NCBI GenBank assembly: GCA_009779855.1
Contig: WRBC01000012.1
Location: 1-50,897 of the forward strand
DNA length: 50,897 nt
Direction of reading: 5' to 3'
Source of the DNA: Coriobacteriia bacterium
GTDB lineage: Bacteria; Actinomycetota; Coriobacteriia; WRKU01; WQUG01
Under the pieces are notes generated by a model. That model saw nothing but the letters and a program-made list of their open reading frames with translations, was not told the origin of the DNA and made no database searches. Made by a program: the position numbers and the translations under genes. Below, one piece after another: positions 9,501 through 17,679 of the stretch (position 1 is its first letter; each line of letters starts with the position of its first letter).

Positions 9501-9855
9501 TTCCGCAAAACCCATGGATTGTAGATATCCAGGCCTGCCCCATCTGTCTGGCTAGATCTGCATGACCCAGTTCTTGTAAACTGTCACGGGCGCGTTCTTT
9601 CATTTCATCAGCACCAGCATTAGTATAGGTAATAGCCAGTACTTCACGAACAGAAACTGGCTGCTCTTTGTCCAGCAACAAAGAGAGATACCGCGCAACA
9701 AGCGTTTTTGTCTTCCCCGTACCGGCACCCGCATTTACTAAGGCCTTACCCGCACGGTGCTGGGCGGCATTTAGTTGAGCAGTATTAAGTCCTTCAAAAT
9801 ATGGGGGCAGCTTTTCCAAAGCAATCACCGCCAAGACTTTCTGTGATGGGGGCAT
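6520..9855 (-). CDS. addA: UvrD/Rep-type helicase with C-terminal RecB nuclease (AddA-like)
   Basis: This 1,111-residue protein is a likely motor-nuclease subunit of a RecBCD/AddAB-type complex that resects double-strand breaks for recombination. Visible superfamily-1 motifs are the Q motif (LNTAQLNAAQH), Walker A (NAGAGTGKTKTL, near residue 45), Walker B (VDEAQDTNPLQ), motif III (GDIKQSIYRFQGA), motif V (DSIHSSKGKEFP) and motif VI (LLYVGCTRAESQL). The C-terminal nuclease shows LLIVDYKTGA and QIQADCYAL of the PD-(D/E)XK family. One cysteine (HKCPRRYYL) and a C-terminal cluster (YCKVHCPVYGSLC) could hold an iron-sulfur cluster, which is not usual for AddA. The 5' end overlaps the addB-like gene by about 31 nt, so the two are translationally linked. 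An AdnA/AdnB-type assignment is the alternative. Confidence 0.8.
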   Translation of the reverse strand: MPPSQKVLAVIALEKLPPYFEGLNTAQLNAAQHRAGKALVNAGAGTGKTKTLVARYLSLLLDKEQPVSVREVLAITYTNAGADEMKERARDSLQELGHADLARQMGQAWISTIHGFCGRVLRRYALEAGIDPYFRTADEVETQALRSEALDDLFEGISLKAEGSPETKDGLGTKDDLSNFQVSNLSASQPPKSNLEGYLHLRETHTDASLRRDIITIYEALRQYGCDPSESRSSWPQHLLLDDQACTEDNPTKSSLLLDFVQDFAVMYRRLCADRGVLDFNELLLRTQWLLENERILTLLQAQFKFTMVDEAQDTNPLQMSIISRIAKNNLYQVGDIKQSIYRFQGAEPSLMRTYQHNLQKEKGSLYDLSDNYRSAEGVLGFANALFGNEELLGHRAPILRAHRYNDPATQAGECVQLLEVDAKNSKGKFDKKLARTTEALWIADHFQKMRQYHDSWSDFVVLVKSRSQAKDLLAEFAKRGMPAQLVKGSGLFDNPMVKEARLFLDVLTKPRDPEVFLKLLLSAMGRVSDQGIYELAHLRREARLDYLWDAALHALELQEAQDDRGLSLEDDRVALAGLVKSIQTARTLLGVSPLSEILRHAFSERELDLYYLASHEGSDVRGGATLIGRQTYGGFQQFLRLADSWQAAGRNPFSFGDELRRQAELGFSPQQEAVSVPNEECIIIDSIHSSKGKEFPVVALALAGSTETKKEKKPYMIHPLCDGGLILTRRDGSKSDDYLSPRYDDLHEEYYKQSQLEGARLLYVGCTRAESQLLISYSGMAEGGLSAAMLRGMKVAQAEMSQLITSGHLSHEHINFDKVQEIASEVKSSATTAATKDNSSLQAPFLYQEQIRPKGLPHTRTILSGAQRNIYQVSASDIQEFHKCPRRYYLYRILRLGELSDRDPKKAVNRGSLIHLLLEWGTVDQAASLFARNAVPPEMAGELIRVVQDFQRSAFMRRLKQSNWLEKERAFYLRLSCDGQTPRYLKGFIDIMGWQDDGTLLIVDYKTGASKVQQSDYQIQADCYALAGLSLGAAKVEVVMVRPEVCDSKGEPESFHYHYNFDQQGHLRQNVLDSIVAMENAQNASCAEVDLEYCKVHCPVYGSLCEGGKD

Positions 9856-12800
9856 GCCTCATAAGGACAATAAGAACACCTTGGCTTGCTGTTCTCTCTA
9901 ATTTTAATCTCTCCCTGTATAAGACCTTCTGCTGCAACAGTAGCACTCTGCATGATTGAGTCTAGAGCCTCATCCACCTCGTGCTGGGTAAGTCCGTACT
10001 GTTTTTTGCTACGGCCAATCTTTGGAAGTCCCAAAGGACGTTCAGGGGGATTATCTTCCTTTGAGTAAGCAACACTAAAATTAGTCACATCGACATAAGA
10101 TCGGTAATCGTGTGCGACAGGGCGCACATTGAAAACCTCTTGAGCAGCCCTACTATAAAGAACCCCCTGCAGTTGCTGATGGGTAGCCTGTGACGCGAGT
10201 CCTGCAACGGTCACTTTGCGCTTGTAGTCAACAACAATCGCAGCCCTATCATCCTTGCGCACATCTACACGATCAATTGTCCCGCGCAAAGGCATTCCTA
10301 GACCCAAGTCGACAGGACCTGTCTCTGTATCACCAAAACGATGCTCAAAGTATGTGGGAATAAACTCTGGCGCATAACCAACTTCACCAATTAGGAATCT
10401 TCTAATCTGATGGTACATCTGGACAAGCTCCGCCTCTTCAGATGTAGTAAGGGATAGGCTTTCCTTCAATAAAGACTGTTCCTCATGAAACACCTGCTCA
10501 TACAATTGCAGTGCACTGCTAAGGTTATCCGCATCAATGCGCTTGCCAATATCGCTACTTTGAAGCTTTTCATAAAAGGACTTCAGTACCTTATGGGCAA
10601 AGTTGCCCTGCTCCCTCGCATCAAACCCATACTCAACCTCTTTGCCCTGAGCATACCGGGCAAGCATCCACCGGTAAGAACAGTAAGCATAATCTTCCAA
10701 AGTGGTGGGCGACACAGACTTCTGAGCGCTGTAGCTAAAGTCGTACCGCGCCTCTATTCCATGTGGCGGAATACGAACCTGCGGAACAGACTCCCCGGCA
10801 AGCAGCCTACCTAACTCCTCTTTCTTTTCTTCACTGGCAGGGCTTTGATGGATTATTGCATCTTCATGAGTCACGAATTGCGTTATCTTGTCCGATGCCT
10901 CTTTTCCTAGACAAGTCTCTACCGCCAAAAGTAACTCCCCTGCCCGCAGCTCTTCTCCACTAAGGCTCTCATGCTGCGCCACAAGGTAAAGCTCTTTTTC
11001 TGCAGCAGAAATTATGCTTGAATAATCTAGACGTTGCTGCTGCCCAACATCAGCAAGATTCATGCCTGAAAAGCGTGCAATGAATCTAGCGTCAAGGGAA
11101 GGATCGCTTTTTTGCACACTGCTTTTCGCAGAAAGACCCCCTGCAATAACCGAATGAAAGCGTCGTCCGTAGACACGTGAAGGTTCTGCGATAAGGATGG
11201 AGGTACTTGCAGGACTAGGAGTCTGAACAACAGCAGCATCACGAAGCAAAGCATAGATATCTGCTGCTGTAACCCGAGGGTCATAGTCCAGTATCCTTTT
11301 TCCTGGCTGTTGATCTTCTTCTGCGCCCGTATCTGTGCCTGTGTCTTCTGCACTTTCTATGCCACCTTCTGCAATTGCATCTAGTGCTGCATGCTTTTCC
11401 TGAGTTTTCTTTTTCTTCAAGGCAAATTTTTCAGCAAGTCGCAGCTCATAGAGTTCCTGTAGAGCACTATTTGCAGCCTTCTGAGCTGCAGCTTCCTGCG
11501 CAAGGTCGAAGCTACTTCCTCCAAAAAATTGACTATCAGCAGCTATAGCATATAACTGTGTTATTAGACTGTTCCAGTCCCCTATACGCGCGCTCATGTC
11601 GTAACTGCGAATAAGCCCAATAGCCTCACCACTATCAGCCTCGGACAGACTAAGTTGAGACAGAATCGAAGTGTTGCTATTGCGATAGCGCCTCCAGCGA
11701 GTAGTAAGTTCTAAAGTTTCATCTGGATTCAACCCACTACAGCTTGAAGCAACAAAAGATATTGCAGACACCTGAACGTCCTCATTAAGGCAAACCTTAA
11801 GCAGCGCAAGTAGGGCTGCGCCAAAACCTGTCGCGCCAAAAGGTGTCTTTACGTCAAGCTCATAGGGTATTTCACGACGCTCAAGTTCTTGCGTCAAGGG
11901 CCGCAAATATGTCTGCACTTGCGGAACAAGTAGAGCTTTTGGCTTGTCAGGATAGAAGCGATGCATTTTTGCTGCAAAATTCCCCATTAAAAAGACTTCT
12001 GCATCTGTTCCTTGCGCCTTCCCCAGGGTTACTGCTCCTGATCTTGCAATATCTGCAGGAGAGGCGAGTTGATTGCGAGACTCTTTGAGAAAATTACTCT
12101 GAAGCCACCTTAAGATTTCAGATGAATTATTATCTGGCGACACCGCATCCTTGCTGTTTAGTGACATCTCTTTCCTTGGATCGGCAACAATCCTTGGACT
12201 AACTTCAAATAATTCTGCCCCATTTTCAAGCAGCAAAGACTGTGTATTCTTCAGATAGTCAGTTGCAGGATTATCCTTCTCCCAATCTAAAAGCACAAGA
12301 ACCTCTGCAAGACCCGCACAAGCACAGATCATCTTCATTTGAGCAGCGGTAAAGTCCTTAAAACCAGTAACGATAATTTTGCTACTAGACAAGCTAAGAT
12401 TATTCTTGCTAATTTTCTTTGCTAAGAGAGTTATAGCGTACTGATGTTCGACATATCCCTCCGCTTCTAGATACTTATGGTAGCGGCTAACCAAAGATCT
12501 TATCGTTCGGTCTTCCTGACTTCGTGGTTCATGTGAATCATTCTTCTCTTTTGCACTTGCTTCCCCTTTATCCCCAGGATTATACGATGCTGCAATGCTA
12601 GCTAGAAGGGCTTTCCCTCCATCACTAAACAGTGCCTTCGGAATCGTTGTGCGTTCCTTACTTGCACTGTCGAGCAATTCCTCAATTATCTTCATGCGAA
12701 TGGAAGGGCCAACTAGCTCCCTATCATCCCCCCACCTACCCCATAGAGCAGATGCAAATCCTGAAAAACTCTGCACACGTATTCTAGGAGTATTCACCGA

Positions 12801-12983
12801 ATGGGACATCACCTTCTGTGAGCAATCAGCAGCAGCATAATGCCTGCCAATATCCCCTTCTTGTGCTGCTGTAGCACAGATTATAAGAACTTCATCTTTA
12901 ACAGCCGCAGTAGATTCAAAATATTCAATTGCTTGTGCCAGCTTACCAGCTTGAGCTGGGCCAGATAAAACGTAAAACGTCAT
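9825..12983 (-). CDS. addB: AddB-like exonuclease subunit with iron-sulfur nuclease domain
   Basis: This protein has 1,052 residues and pairs with the overlapping helicase-nuclease gene. The N-terminus SGPAQAGKLAQAIEYF sits where a Walker A would be but has Leu instead of Ser/Thr after the Lys, so ATP binding is doubtful; AddB-type subunits are known to lack helicase activity. The C-terminal nuclease has SPTTLEDYAYCSYRW, IVVDYKRKV and THQQLQGVLYSRA, and ends with CSYCPYEACPHH. One upstream Cys and three closing Cys fit the 4Fe-4S-stapled nuclease fold of AddB. A charged insert of about 60 residues lies near the middle. It follows parB by 28 nt, so it is probably part of a rsmG-parA-parB-addB-addA transcript. 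Confidence 0.7.
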   Translation of the reverse strand: MTFYVLSGPAQAGKLAQAIEYFESTAAVKDEVLIICATAAQEGDIGRHYAAADCSQKVMSHSVNTPRIRVQSFSGFASALWGRWGDDRELVGPSIRMKIIEELLDSASKERTTIPKALFSDGGKALLASIAASYNPGDKGEASAKEKNDSHEPRSQEDRTIRSLVSRYHKYLEAEGYVEHQYAITLLAKKISKNNLSLSSSKIIVTGFKDFTAAQMKMICACAGLAEVLVLLDWEKDNPATDYLKNTQSLLLENGAELFEVSPRIVADPRKEMSLNSKDAVSPDNNSSEILRWLQSNFLKESRNQLASPADIARSGAVTLGKAQGTDAEVFLMGNFAAKMHRFYPDKPKALLVPQVQTYLRPLTQELERREIPYELDVKTPFGATGFGAALLALLKVCLNEDVQVSAISFVASSCSGLNPDETLELTTRWRRYRNSNTSILSQLSLSEADSGEAIGLIRSYDMSARIGDWNSLITQLYAIAADSQFFGGSSFDLAQEAAAQKAANSALQELYELRLAEKFALKKKKTQEKHAALDAIAEGGIESAEDTGTDTGAEEDQQPGKRILDYDPRVTAADIYALLRDAAVVQTPSPASTSILIAEPSRVYGRRFHSVIAGGLSAKSSVQKSDPSLDARFIARFSGMNLADVGQQQRLDYSSIISAAEKELYLVAQHESLSGEELRAGELLLAVETCLGKEASDKITQFVTHEDAIIHQSPASEEKKEELGRLLAGESVPQVRIPPHGIEARYDFSYSAQKSVSPTTLEDYAYCSYRWMLARYAQGKEVEYGFDAREQGNFAHKVLKSFYEKLQSSDIGKRIDADNLSSALQLYEQVFHEEQSLLKESLSLTTSEEAELVQMYHQIRRFLIGEVGYAPEFIPTYFEHRFGDTETGPVDLGLGMPLRGTIDRVDVRKDDRAAIVVDYKRKVTVAGLASQATHQQLQGVLYSRAAQEVFNVRPVAHDYRSYVDVTNFSVAYSKEDNPPERPLGLPKIGRSKKQYGLTQHEVDEALDSIMQSATVAAEGLIQGEIKIRENSKPRCSYCPYEACPHHRKSWR

Positions 12984-13011
12984 TGTATCTACACTTTAGA
13001 AGTACCAGCGA

Positions 13012-13899
13012 TTAATCAACACTTCTAACAAGAGGCCTCTCATCTTGAGTAATCAGACGATATATCCTCTCTAGTTCCTCTTCATTAGCAAATTCAATTT
13101 CAATTTTACTTTTATCCTTTGTCTGTTTTACTCTTACGTTACCTCCAATAAATTTGCGCAACTTCCTTGCTGCTGCTTTGTAGCTTTTTGGCGAAATAGG
13201 GCGCTTTGAAGCACTGGGAATAACTCCTCCGCCAGATAGGCGAGCCAAAGATTCAAGGGCACGTACAGACAGACCTTCCTCTATCGCCTTCTGAGCAAGT
13301 TTAATTCTAGTAGGATCATCTGAAACAGTTAGAATCGCTCTTGCGTGTCCAGCTGAAAGCGAGCCTTCGTATACTAATTCTTGAACCTCTTCTGGCAAGT
13401 CAAGAAGACGAAGTGCATTAGTAATTGATGCTCGTGATTTTGCAAGCAAGTCTGCAAGTTCGCTTTGTGTTAATTGTCTCTCATTAATTAAGTTTCTATA
13501 TCCATAGGCTGCTTCAATAGCATTTAGATCTTCACGCTGTAGATTCTCAATAAGCGCAATCTCAAAAGTTTCACCATCATCAAAGGTTCTAATATGAACA
13601 GGGATAGCCTCAAGGCCTGCCATGCGTGATGCTCGCCATCTGCGCTCTCCTGCGACGATCTCATACTTTTCACCCTTTGGCCTTACGATGATTGGTTGCA
13701 AAACTCCTCTTTTAGCAATCGAAGCACTAAGCTCTGCAATTTTTTCTTCATCAATATCTGTCCGTGGCTGCAGAGGATTAGGCTCAATCAAAGCAATGCT
13801 TAGTTCGTTTACACTATCCCCAGCTGTTCCTGATTCAACAGCTGCACTTGAAATTAGGCTTGAAAGACCTCTTCCTAGACCACTATTACGACTAGCCAC
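13012..13899 (-). CDS. parB: chromosome-partitioning protein ParB
   Basis: A 295-residue ParB that binds parS and spreads along DNA as a CTP-dependent clamp to segregate origins. It begins with GLGRGLSSLIS, typical of chromosomal ParB. It has IVAGERRWRASRMAGL (the CTP-binding GERRxR box), then LIENLQREDLNAIEAA, and a helix-turn-helix (LTQSELADLLAKSRASITN). The C-terminal dimerisation part is short and charged. The start is GTG at 13899, overlapping the parA stop by 8 nt and preceded by AGAGGAAG within parA. Three parS sites lie about 1.6 kb upstream, beside rsmG. Confidence 0.95.
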   Translation of the reverse strand: MASRNSGLGRGLSSLISSAAVESGTAGDSVNELSIALIEPNPLQPRTDIDEEKIAELSASIAKRGVLQPIIVRPKGEKYEIVAGERRWRASRMAGLEAIPVHIRTFDDGETFEIALIENLQREDLNAIEAAYGYRNLINERQLTQSELADLLAKSRASITNALRLLDLPEEVQELVYEGSLSAGHARAILTVSDDPTRIKLAQKAIEEGLSVRALESLARLSGGGVIPSASKRPISPKSYKAAARKLRKFIGGNVRVKQTKDKSKIEIEFANEEELERIYRLITQDERPLVRSVD

Positions 13900-14731
13900 G
13901 ATTCATCACTTCCTCTGCTAAGCTACGGTAGGCCACAGCACCTTTACCTTTGCCATCATATTCAATTACTGACTGCCCAAAGCTTGGGGCCTCTGAAATG
14001 CGCACAGAGCGCGGAATCAATGTTTCAAAAGCACCGTCACCAAAAAAGTCACGAACTTCATCCACAACTTGCTGAGCAAGCTTTGTGCGCCCATCATGCA
14101 TAGTCATTACTACACCAAAAACTTCAAGATCAGGATTTAGGTGAGTCTTCACCAAACGAACACTATCTAGCAGCTTTGAGAGTCCCTCTAACGAATAGAA
14201 CTCACACTGGATAGGAATGAGAACGCCATCTGCTGCTGTTAAAGCGTTAATGGTTAATAAGCCTAAGGACGGAGCGCAGTCAATGATTACATAATCATAT
14301 TTGCTTCGTAGCGGATCAATTAATCCCTTAAGGCGCGTCTCTCGACTCATCGCTGTTACTAGCTCAACTTCTGCTCCAGCCAACTGGATAGTTGCAGGAA
14401 TAACATCTATAGGGAAATCAGGATGGGTCTCTAGCATGTTTTCAAAGCTGGCTTCTCCCAACAAGGCATCATAGATACAGAGTTCCCTATTACTCTTTGA
14501 CAGACCAAAACCTGAAGTTGCATTGCCCTGTGGATCCATATCAATTAGGAGTATCTTCTTTCCGGCCTCTCCAAGAGCTGCGCTAAGATTTACTGCTGTT
14601 GTACTCTTTCCAACCCCACCTTTTTGATTAACTACTGCAAGAACCTTTGCCCTTTTTCCAGGCTCATCATCCTTTGTCTGGAAAGACTCGCCTTGCGGTT
14701 TTTTGCCTATTTCATTTGCATCCCTGCTCAT
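13892..14731 (-). CDS. parA: chromosome-partitioning ATPase ParA/Soj
   Basis: A 279-residue P-loop ATPase that works with ParB to move origins apart. It has the deviant Walker A NQKGGVGKSTTAVNL near residue 37, the A' motif LLIDMDPQGNATSGFG, and Walker B YVIIDCAPSLGLLTIN. The N-terminus carries a polar extension of about 27 residues (MSRDANEIGKKPQGESF) before the ATPase core. The gene is followed immediately by parB with overlapping ends and preceded by rsmG after 62 nt. Confidence 0.95.
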   Translation of the reverse strand: MSRDANEIGKKPQGESFQTKDDEPGKRAKVLAVVNQKGGVGKSTTAVNLSAALGEAGKKILLIDMDPQGNATSGFGLSKSNRELCIYDALLGEASFENMLETHPDFPIDVIPATIQLAGAEVELVTAMSRETRLKGLIDPLRSKYDYVIIDCAPSLGLLTINALTAADGVLIPIQCEFYSLEGLSKLLDSVRLVKTHLNPDLEVFGVVMTMHDGRTKLAQQVVDEVRDFFGDGAFETLIPRSVRISEAPSFGQSVIEYDGKGKGAVAYRSLAEEVMNRG

Positions 14732-14793
14732 ACTTCATTCACCATCTTCCACTCCTTTTCCCTTTTATGGCACGTCTAATCATATCTTCTTTA

Positions 14794-15495
14794 TCAAGCC
14801 AAAGGCTTTCTTTGAGCGCGACCAGATCTTCGCGGCAATTCAATTTGGGCTGCCGTAGTTTTTTCAAACACGTATACTGTGCGTTGCTCTGCTCCGCAAG
14901 GAAGATTGTACTCTCTTTTATTGAGAAAAGATATCCCTACTATATCTGCAACTGCTAAGGCTCTGATAAATTCATCTTCATCATGTGGGCCCTTATGAAC
15001 AATCAGTTGACCATCCAACTGAAGCAGGGGGGACCCTAACTCTATTAAAGAGGGCAGAGATGAAACTGCCCGCGCCAGTATTACTGAATAATACTCAGGC
15101 CTCTCAAGTGCAAGCTCCTCAGCTCGTAATCCAATAGTTTTAAGCTCCAAGTCCCCAAAGTAATCCTCTTCAAGAAAAGACTCTATAGCTCTAGCCTTCT
15201 TCTTAACAGAGTCAAGCAAGTCAACTGATCTGTCAGCAGCAATCGCGATAGGAAGACCTGGATATCCACCGCCTGTGCCAATATCGAGCATCTTACCCCC
15301 AGGTGCAGAAAGCACTTCAGGCAAAACTAGCAGAGAGTCTAAGATATGAAGGCGTTCGCCCTCTTCTTTGCCATGAATAGCTGTAAGTCTAATTGAGGAA
15401 TTGATTTTAAGAACACAATCAAGGTGAAGAGAGAGAAAAGCTATCTCTTCATCAGAGAGATCAATTCCATATTCCTGCAGATATTCTTCTAGCAC
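14794..15495 (-). CDS. rsmG: 16S rRNA (guanine527-N7)-methyltransferase RsmG
   Basis: A 233-residue RsmG (GidB) that methylates G527 of 16S rRNA using S-adenosylmethionine. The cofactor motif is MLDIGTGGGYPGLPIAIA, and family-typical segments are LTAIHGKEEGERLHILDSL near the N-terminus and SVILARAVSSLPSLIEL. The start is GTG at 15495 with AGGGAG a few bases upstream. The C-terminus ends in a basic tail (PRRSGRAQRKPLA). It is the first gene after the parS cluster and reads toward parA, the common rsmG-parA-parB order. Confidence 0.92.
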   Translation of the reverse strand: MLEEYLQEYGIDLSDEEIAFLSLHLDCVLKINSSIRLTAIHGKEEGERLHILDSLLVLPEVLSAPGGKMLDIGTGGGYPGLPIAIAADRSVDLLDSVKKKARAIESFLEEDYFGDLELKTIGLRAEELALERPEYYSVILARAVSSLPSLIELGSPLLQLDGQLIVHKGPHDEDEFIRALAVADIVGISFLNKREYNLPCGAEQRTVYVFEKTTAAQIELPRRSGRAQRKPLA

Positions 15496-15508
15496 GCATT
15501 CTCCCTAT

Positions 15509-15524
15509 TGCTTCACGTGAAACA
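15509..15524. promoter_or_regulatory. parS site 1
   Basis: TGCTTCACGTGAAACA differs at one position from the 16-bp parS palindrome TGTTTCACGTGAAACA. It lies 14 nt upstream of the rsmG start and would be loaded by ParB from the same operon. Confidence 0.9.
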
Positions 15525-15543
15525 TCTATTAGTTCATTCCAAT

Positions 15544-15559
15544 TGTTTCACGTGAAGCA
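15544..15559. promoter_or_regulatory. parS site 2
   Basis: TGTTTCACGTGAAGCA differs at one position from the consensus parS palindrome. It is centred 35 bp from site 1. Confidence 0.9.
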
Positions 15560-15600
15560 ATTTTAAAGATTGTCCTTAAAAATAATTGCAGAAACTAATA

Positions 15601-15616
15601 AGTTTCACGTGAAACA
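15601..15616. promoter_or_regulatory. parS site 3
   Basis: AGTTTCACGTGAAACA differs only at the first base from the consensus parS palindrome. It is centred 57 bp from site 2, giving three sites within 108 bp about 3 kb from the presumed origin. Confidence 0.9.
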
Positions 15617-15752
15617 TCCTAAACTGAATAATACTCTACATTTCTCTTTAGCCTACTGCTTGTTATCCTTGCGTTTGCATTCTGTTGATTGTGCTTCTTA
15701 AATGCAGCCATCCGTACATGCAAGAAAATGCTCATTTGCTCTACACACCTCA

Positions 15753-15793
15753 AGTTTGCCAAAAGTTCTTGTCTCACAAAGTTTTGGCAAACT
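15753..15793. repeat. perfect 12-bp inverted repeat, 17-bp spacer
   Basis: AGTTTGCCAAAA at 15753-15764 is the exact reverse complement of TTTTGGCAAACT at 15782-15793. It lies between the parS cluster and the jag terminator, in the 359-base gap between rsmG and jag. No T-run follows on either strand, so it is not an obvious terminator; an operator or RNA hairpin is possible. The rest of this gap (15617-15752) shows nothing I can name. Confidence 0.6.
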
Positions 15794-15800
15794 CTAGTAA

Positions 15801-15828
15801 AAAAGGGACTGCTTTCACAGTCCCTTTT
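15801..15828 (-). terminator. intrinsic terminator downstream of jag
   Basis: AAAAGGGACTG (15801-15811) pairs with CAGTCCCTTTT (15818-15828) around a 6-nt loop, and read on the minus strand the stem runs into a T-run. It ends the rpmH-to-jag transcript. Confidence 0.85.
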
Positions 15829-15854
15829 CAGGCCACACATTCTTCTTCTTTTAC

Positions 15855-16640
15855 TTATGTAGGCATGATTACAACGTGTCTATAAGATCCTGATCCTTCA
15901 CTTGTAGAAGTAACATCATCCATATTCTTTACAAACATATGAACAATCCTTCTTTCGTGTGGCGTCATAGATTTAAGCGAAACTGGTCGATTGGTACGTC
16001 TTGCTCTGTCTACAGCGCGGCGTGCAATATCTACGACCTTTTGCTTACGCCTGTGCTTATATCCTTCTACGTCAACTGAAAGAGGATAACGAATGCCCGT
16101 CTTTTTAGTTGTCATTGCTGACACTACTGCTTGTAGAGCATCAATGGTGCGTCCATGGCGTCCAATAAGCACGCCAACATCTTCGCCTGTAACATCAAGA
16201 ATAATCTCACCCTCGTCACCTTCGAACTCTTCAATGCTGATTCCGCCATCTGTAAGGTAAGAGATAAGCTTTTTTAGATGGTCAATACCTGCATCAGCAA
16301 TAGCATCAACCTGTTCATCACTGAGCTCTTCAGCTTCTACAATTTCATTGATTGCTTCGTCGTTCTGAACTCTAGTAAGTGAAGCTTCTCCCGCCTCTGT
16401 CTCTTCTTGTACCAAATCAGCTCCTACAATTACCTCATCAATAACTTGATTCCTTGCGGAAGAGCTTTCTTCTTTAACTGTTACTTTAACAACGGCATCC
16501 TTGCGCCCCCCAAAAAGCCTCTTTCCAGGCTCCTCTAAAACCTGAACAAGTACCTCATCTTCTGTTACTCCAAGTTCAGAAAGAGCTAGGGCAGTAGCTG
16601 CTTCAACTGTATCTGCATTAGCAATATGTTCTTTTAACAT
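15855..16640 (-). CDS. jag: RNA-binding protein Jag/KhpB
   Basis: A 261-residue KH-R3H protein that binds RNA and is usually linked to cell-envelope growth control. The Jag_N domain covers about residues 1-60 (VEAATALALSELGVTEDEV). An acidic linker follows, then the KH domain with GVLIGRHGRTIDALQAVVSA (GxxG-type loop) and the R3H domain with RRAVDRARRTNRPVSLKSM and HERRIVHMFV. It starts 34 nt after yidC, the standard partner order. Confidence 0.93.
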   Translation of the reverse strand: MLKEHIANADTVEAATALALSELGVTEDEVLVQVLEEPGKRLFGGRKDAVVKVTVKEESSSARNQVIDEVIVGADLVQEETEAGEASLTRVQNDEAINEIVEAEELSDEQVDAIADAGIDHLKKLISYLTDGGISIEEFEGDEGEIILDVTGEDVGVLIGRHGRTIDALQAVVSAMTTKKTGIRYPLSVDVEGYKHRRKQKVVDIARRAVDRARRTNRPVSLKSMTPHERRIVHMFVKNMDDVTSTSEGSGSYRHVVIMPT

Positions 16641-16674
16641 TAGTTTTCCTCCCTGTTATACATGCAAGACACTT

Positions 16675-17556
16675 TTAGCGCTTCTTGTTCTTTTTAGCGT
16701 TAGGATTCTGTTGTTGGCCTTTCTTCTTTTCAGCTTTTTTCTTAGCCTTAGCCTCCTCTACAGCAGCTTCTGCAGCAACATCCTCTTTGTCCATTTGGCG
16801 CTGAACAAAGAACTGTTGCCCCACTGCAAAGAGTGAAGATGTGGTCATGTATAGCAATACTCCACCAGGGAAAAAGCTCCATCCCAGAATGACCATGAAT
16901 ACTGCCATGGAGTAGCCGATAAGCTTTTGTTGCTTTGCTTGAGGACTATCCTGCGCTGACTGATTCATTAGCGTCGGCAGAAGTACGCCAACACCCGATA
17001 AGATCAATAAAATAATATAGGGTGCTGCAACCACAGGTCCAATCTCCCACATCATGCTAGGAGTACGCATAATGTCAGGAAGAATATTAAAGAAAGAAGC
17101 AACTCCAATATCAAGACTATCAATGGGAACATCAGCTACATAGCCTAGATATTTTGGCAGTGGCCCAACCCCATAGAGTGGTGGGGCAATAACAATACCA
17201 TCTTCAATACGAGGTGCCATAAGTACTGCAAAAAATCCGATAAATAAGGGCATCTGCAGCAATACAGGCAAACAGCCAGCAAGAGGATTAACCTTATGCT
17301 CTTGATAGAGCTTCATCATCTCCTGGCTTTGCTTTTCGCGATCATCCGCATACTTCTTCTGAACCTCTTTCATTAAAGGTTGAATTTTTTGCATAGACCG
17401 CATACTACGAACCTGCTTGACCATTAAAGGCCATACCAGGAACCTAAAGAGGAGCGTAACAATAATAATTGAAAGTCCCCAATCACCTATGAAATTATAA
17501 AAGAAATGCATAATTCCAAAGATGATATCAAGATATCCATCCCAAATGGCTCTCAT
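16675..17556 (-). CDS. yidC: membrane protein insertase YidC
   Basis: A 293-residue YidC/Oxa1 insertase that folds membrane proteins into the cytoplasmic membrane. It has several hydrophobic segments (about residues 20-45, 95-115, 170-195 and 215-245) and the hydrophilic-groove Arg in TLLFRFLVWPL. A cytoplasmic hairpin (QKIQPLMKEVQKKYADD) and PLAGCLPVLLQMPLFIGFF are typical of the family. The tail is very basic (KKKAEKKKGQQQNPNAKKN), as expected for ribosome contact. No cleavable signal peptide is evident. Confidence 0.95.
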   Translation of the reverse strand: MRAIWDGYLDIIFGIMHFFYNFIGDWGLSIIIVTLLFRFLVWPLMVKQVRSMRSMQKIQPLMKEVQKKYADDREKQSQEMMKLYQEHKVNPLAGCLPVLLQMPLFIGFFAVLMAPRIEDGIVIAPPLYGVGPLPKYLGYVADVPIDSLDIGVASFFNILPDIMRTPSMMWEIGPVVAAPYIILLILSGVGVLLPTLMNQSAQDSPQAKQQKLIGYSMAVFMVILGWSFFPGGVLLYMTTSSLFAVGQQFFVQRQMDKEDVAAEAAVEEAKAKKKAEKKKGQQQNPNAKKNKKR

Positions 17557-17679
17557 TTACTTTCCCTTCTTTGTCGTTTTTACTTTCATTGGATTCAGTT
17601 CAGAAAGATTTCTATAGGAATCTTTATTCACTTCACCTATATACCAAGCTCAGTATTCACAAAATAAATACTAAAAACA

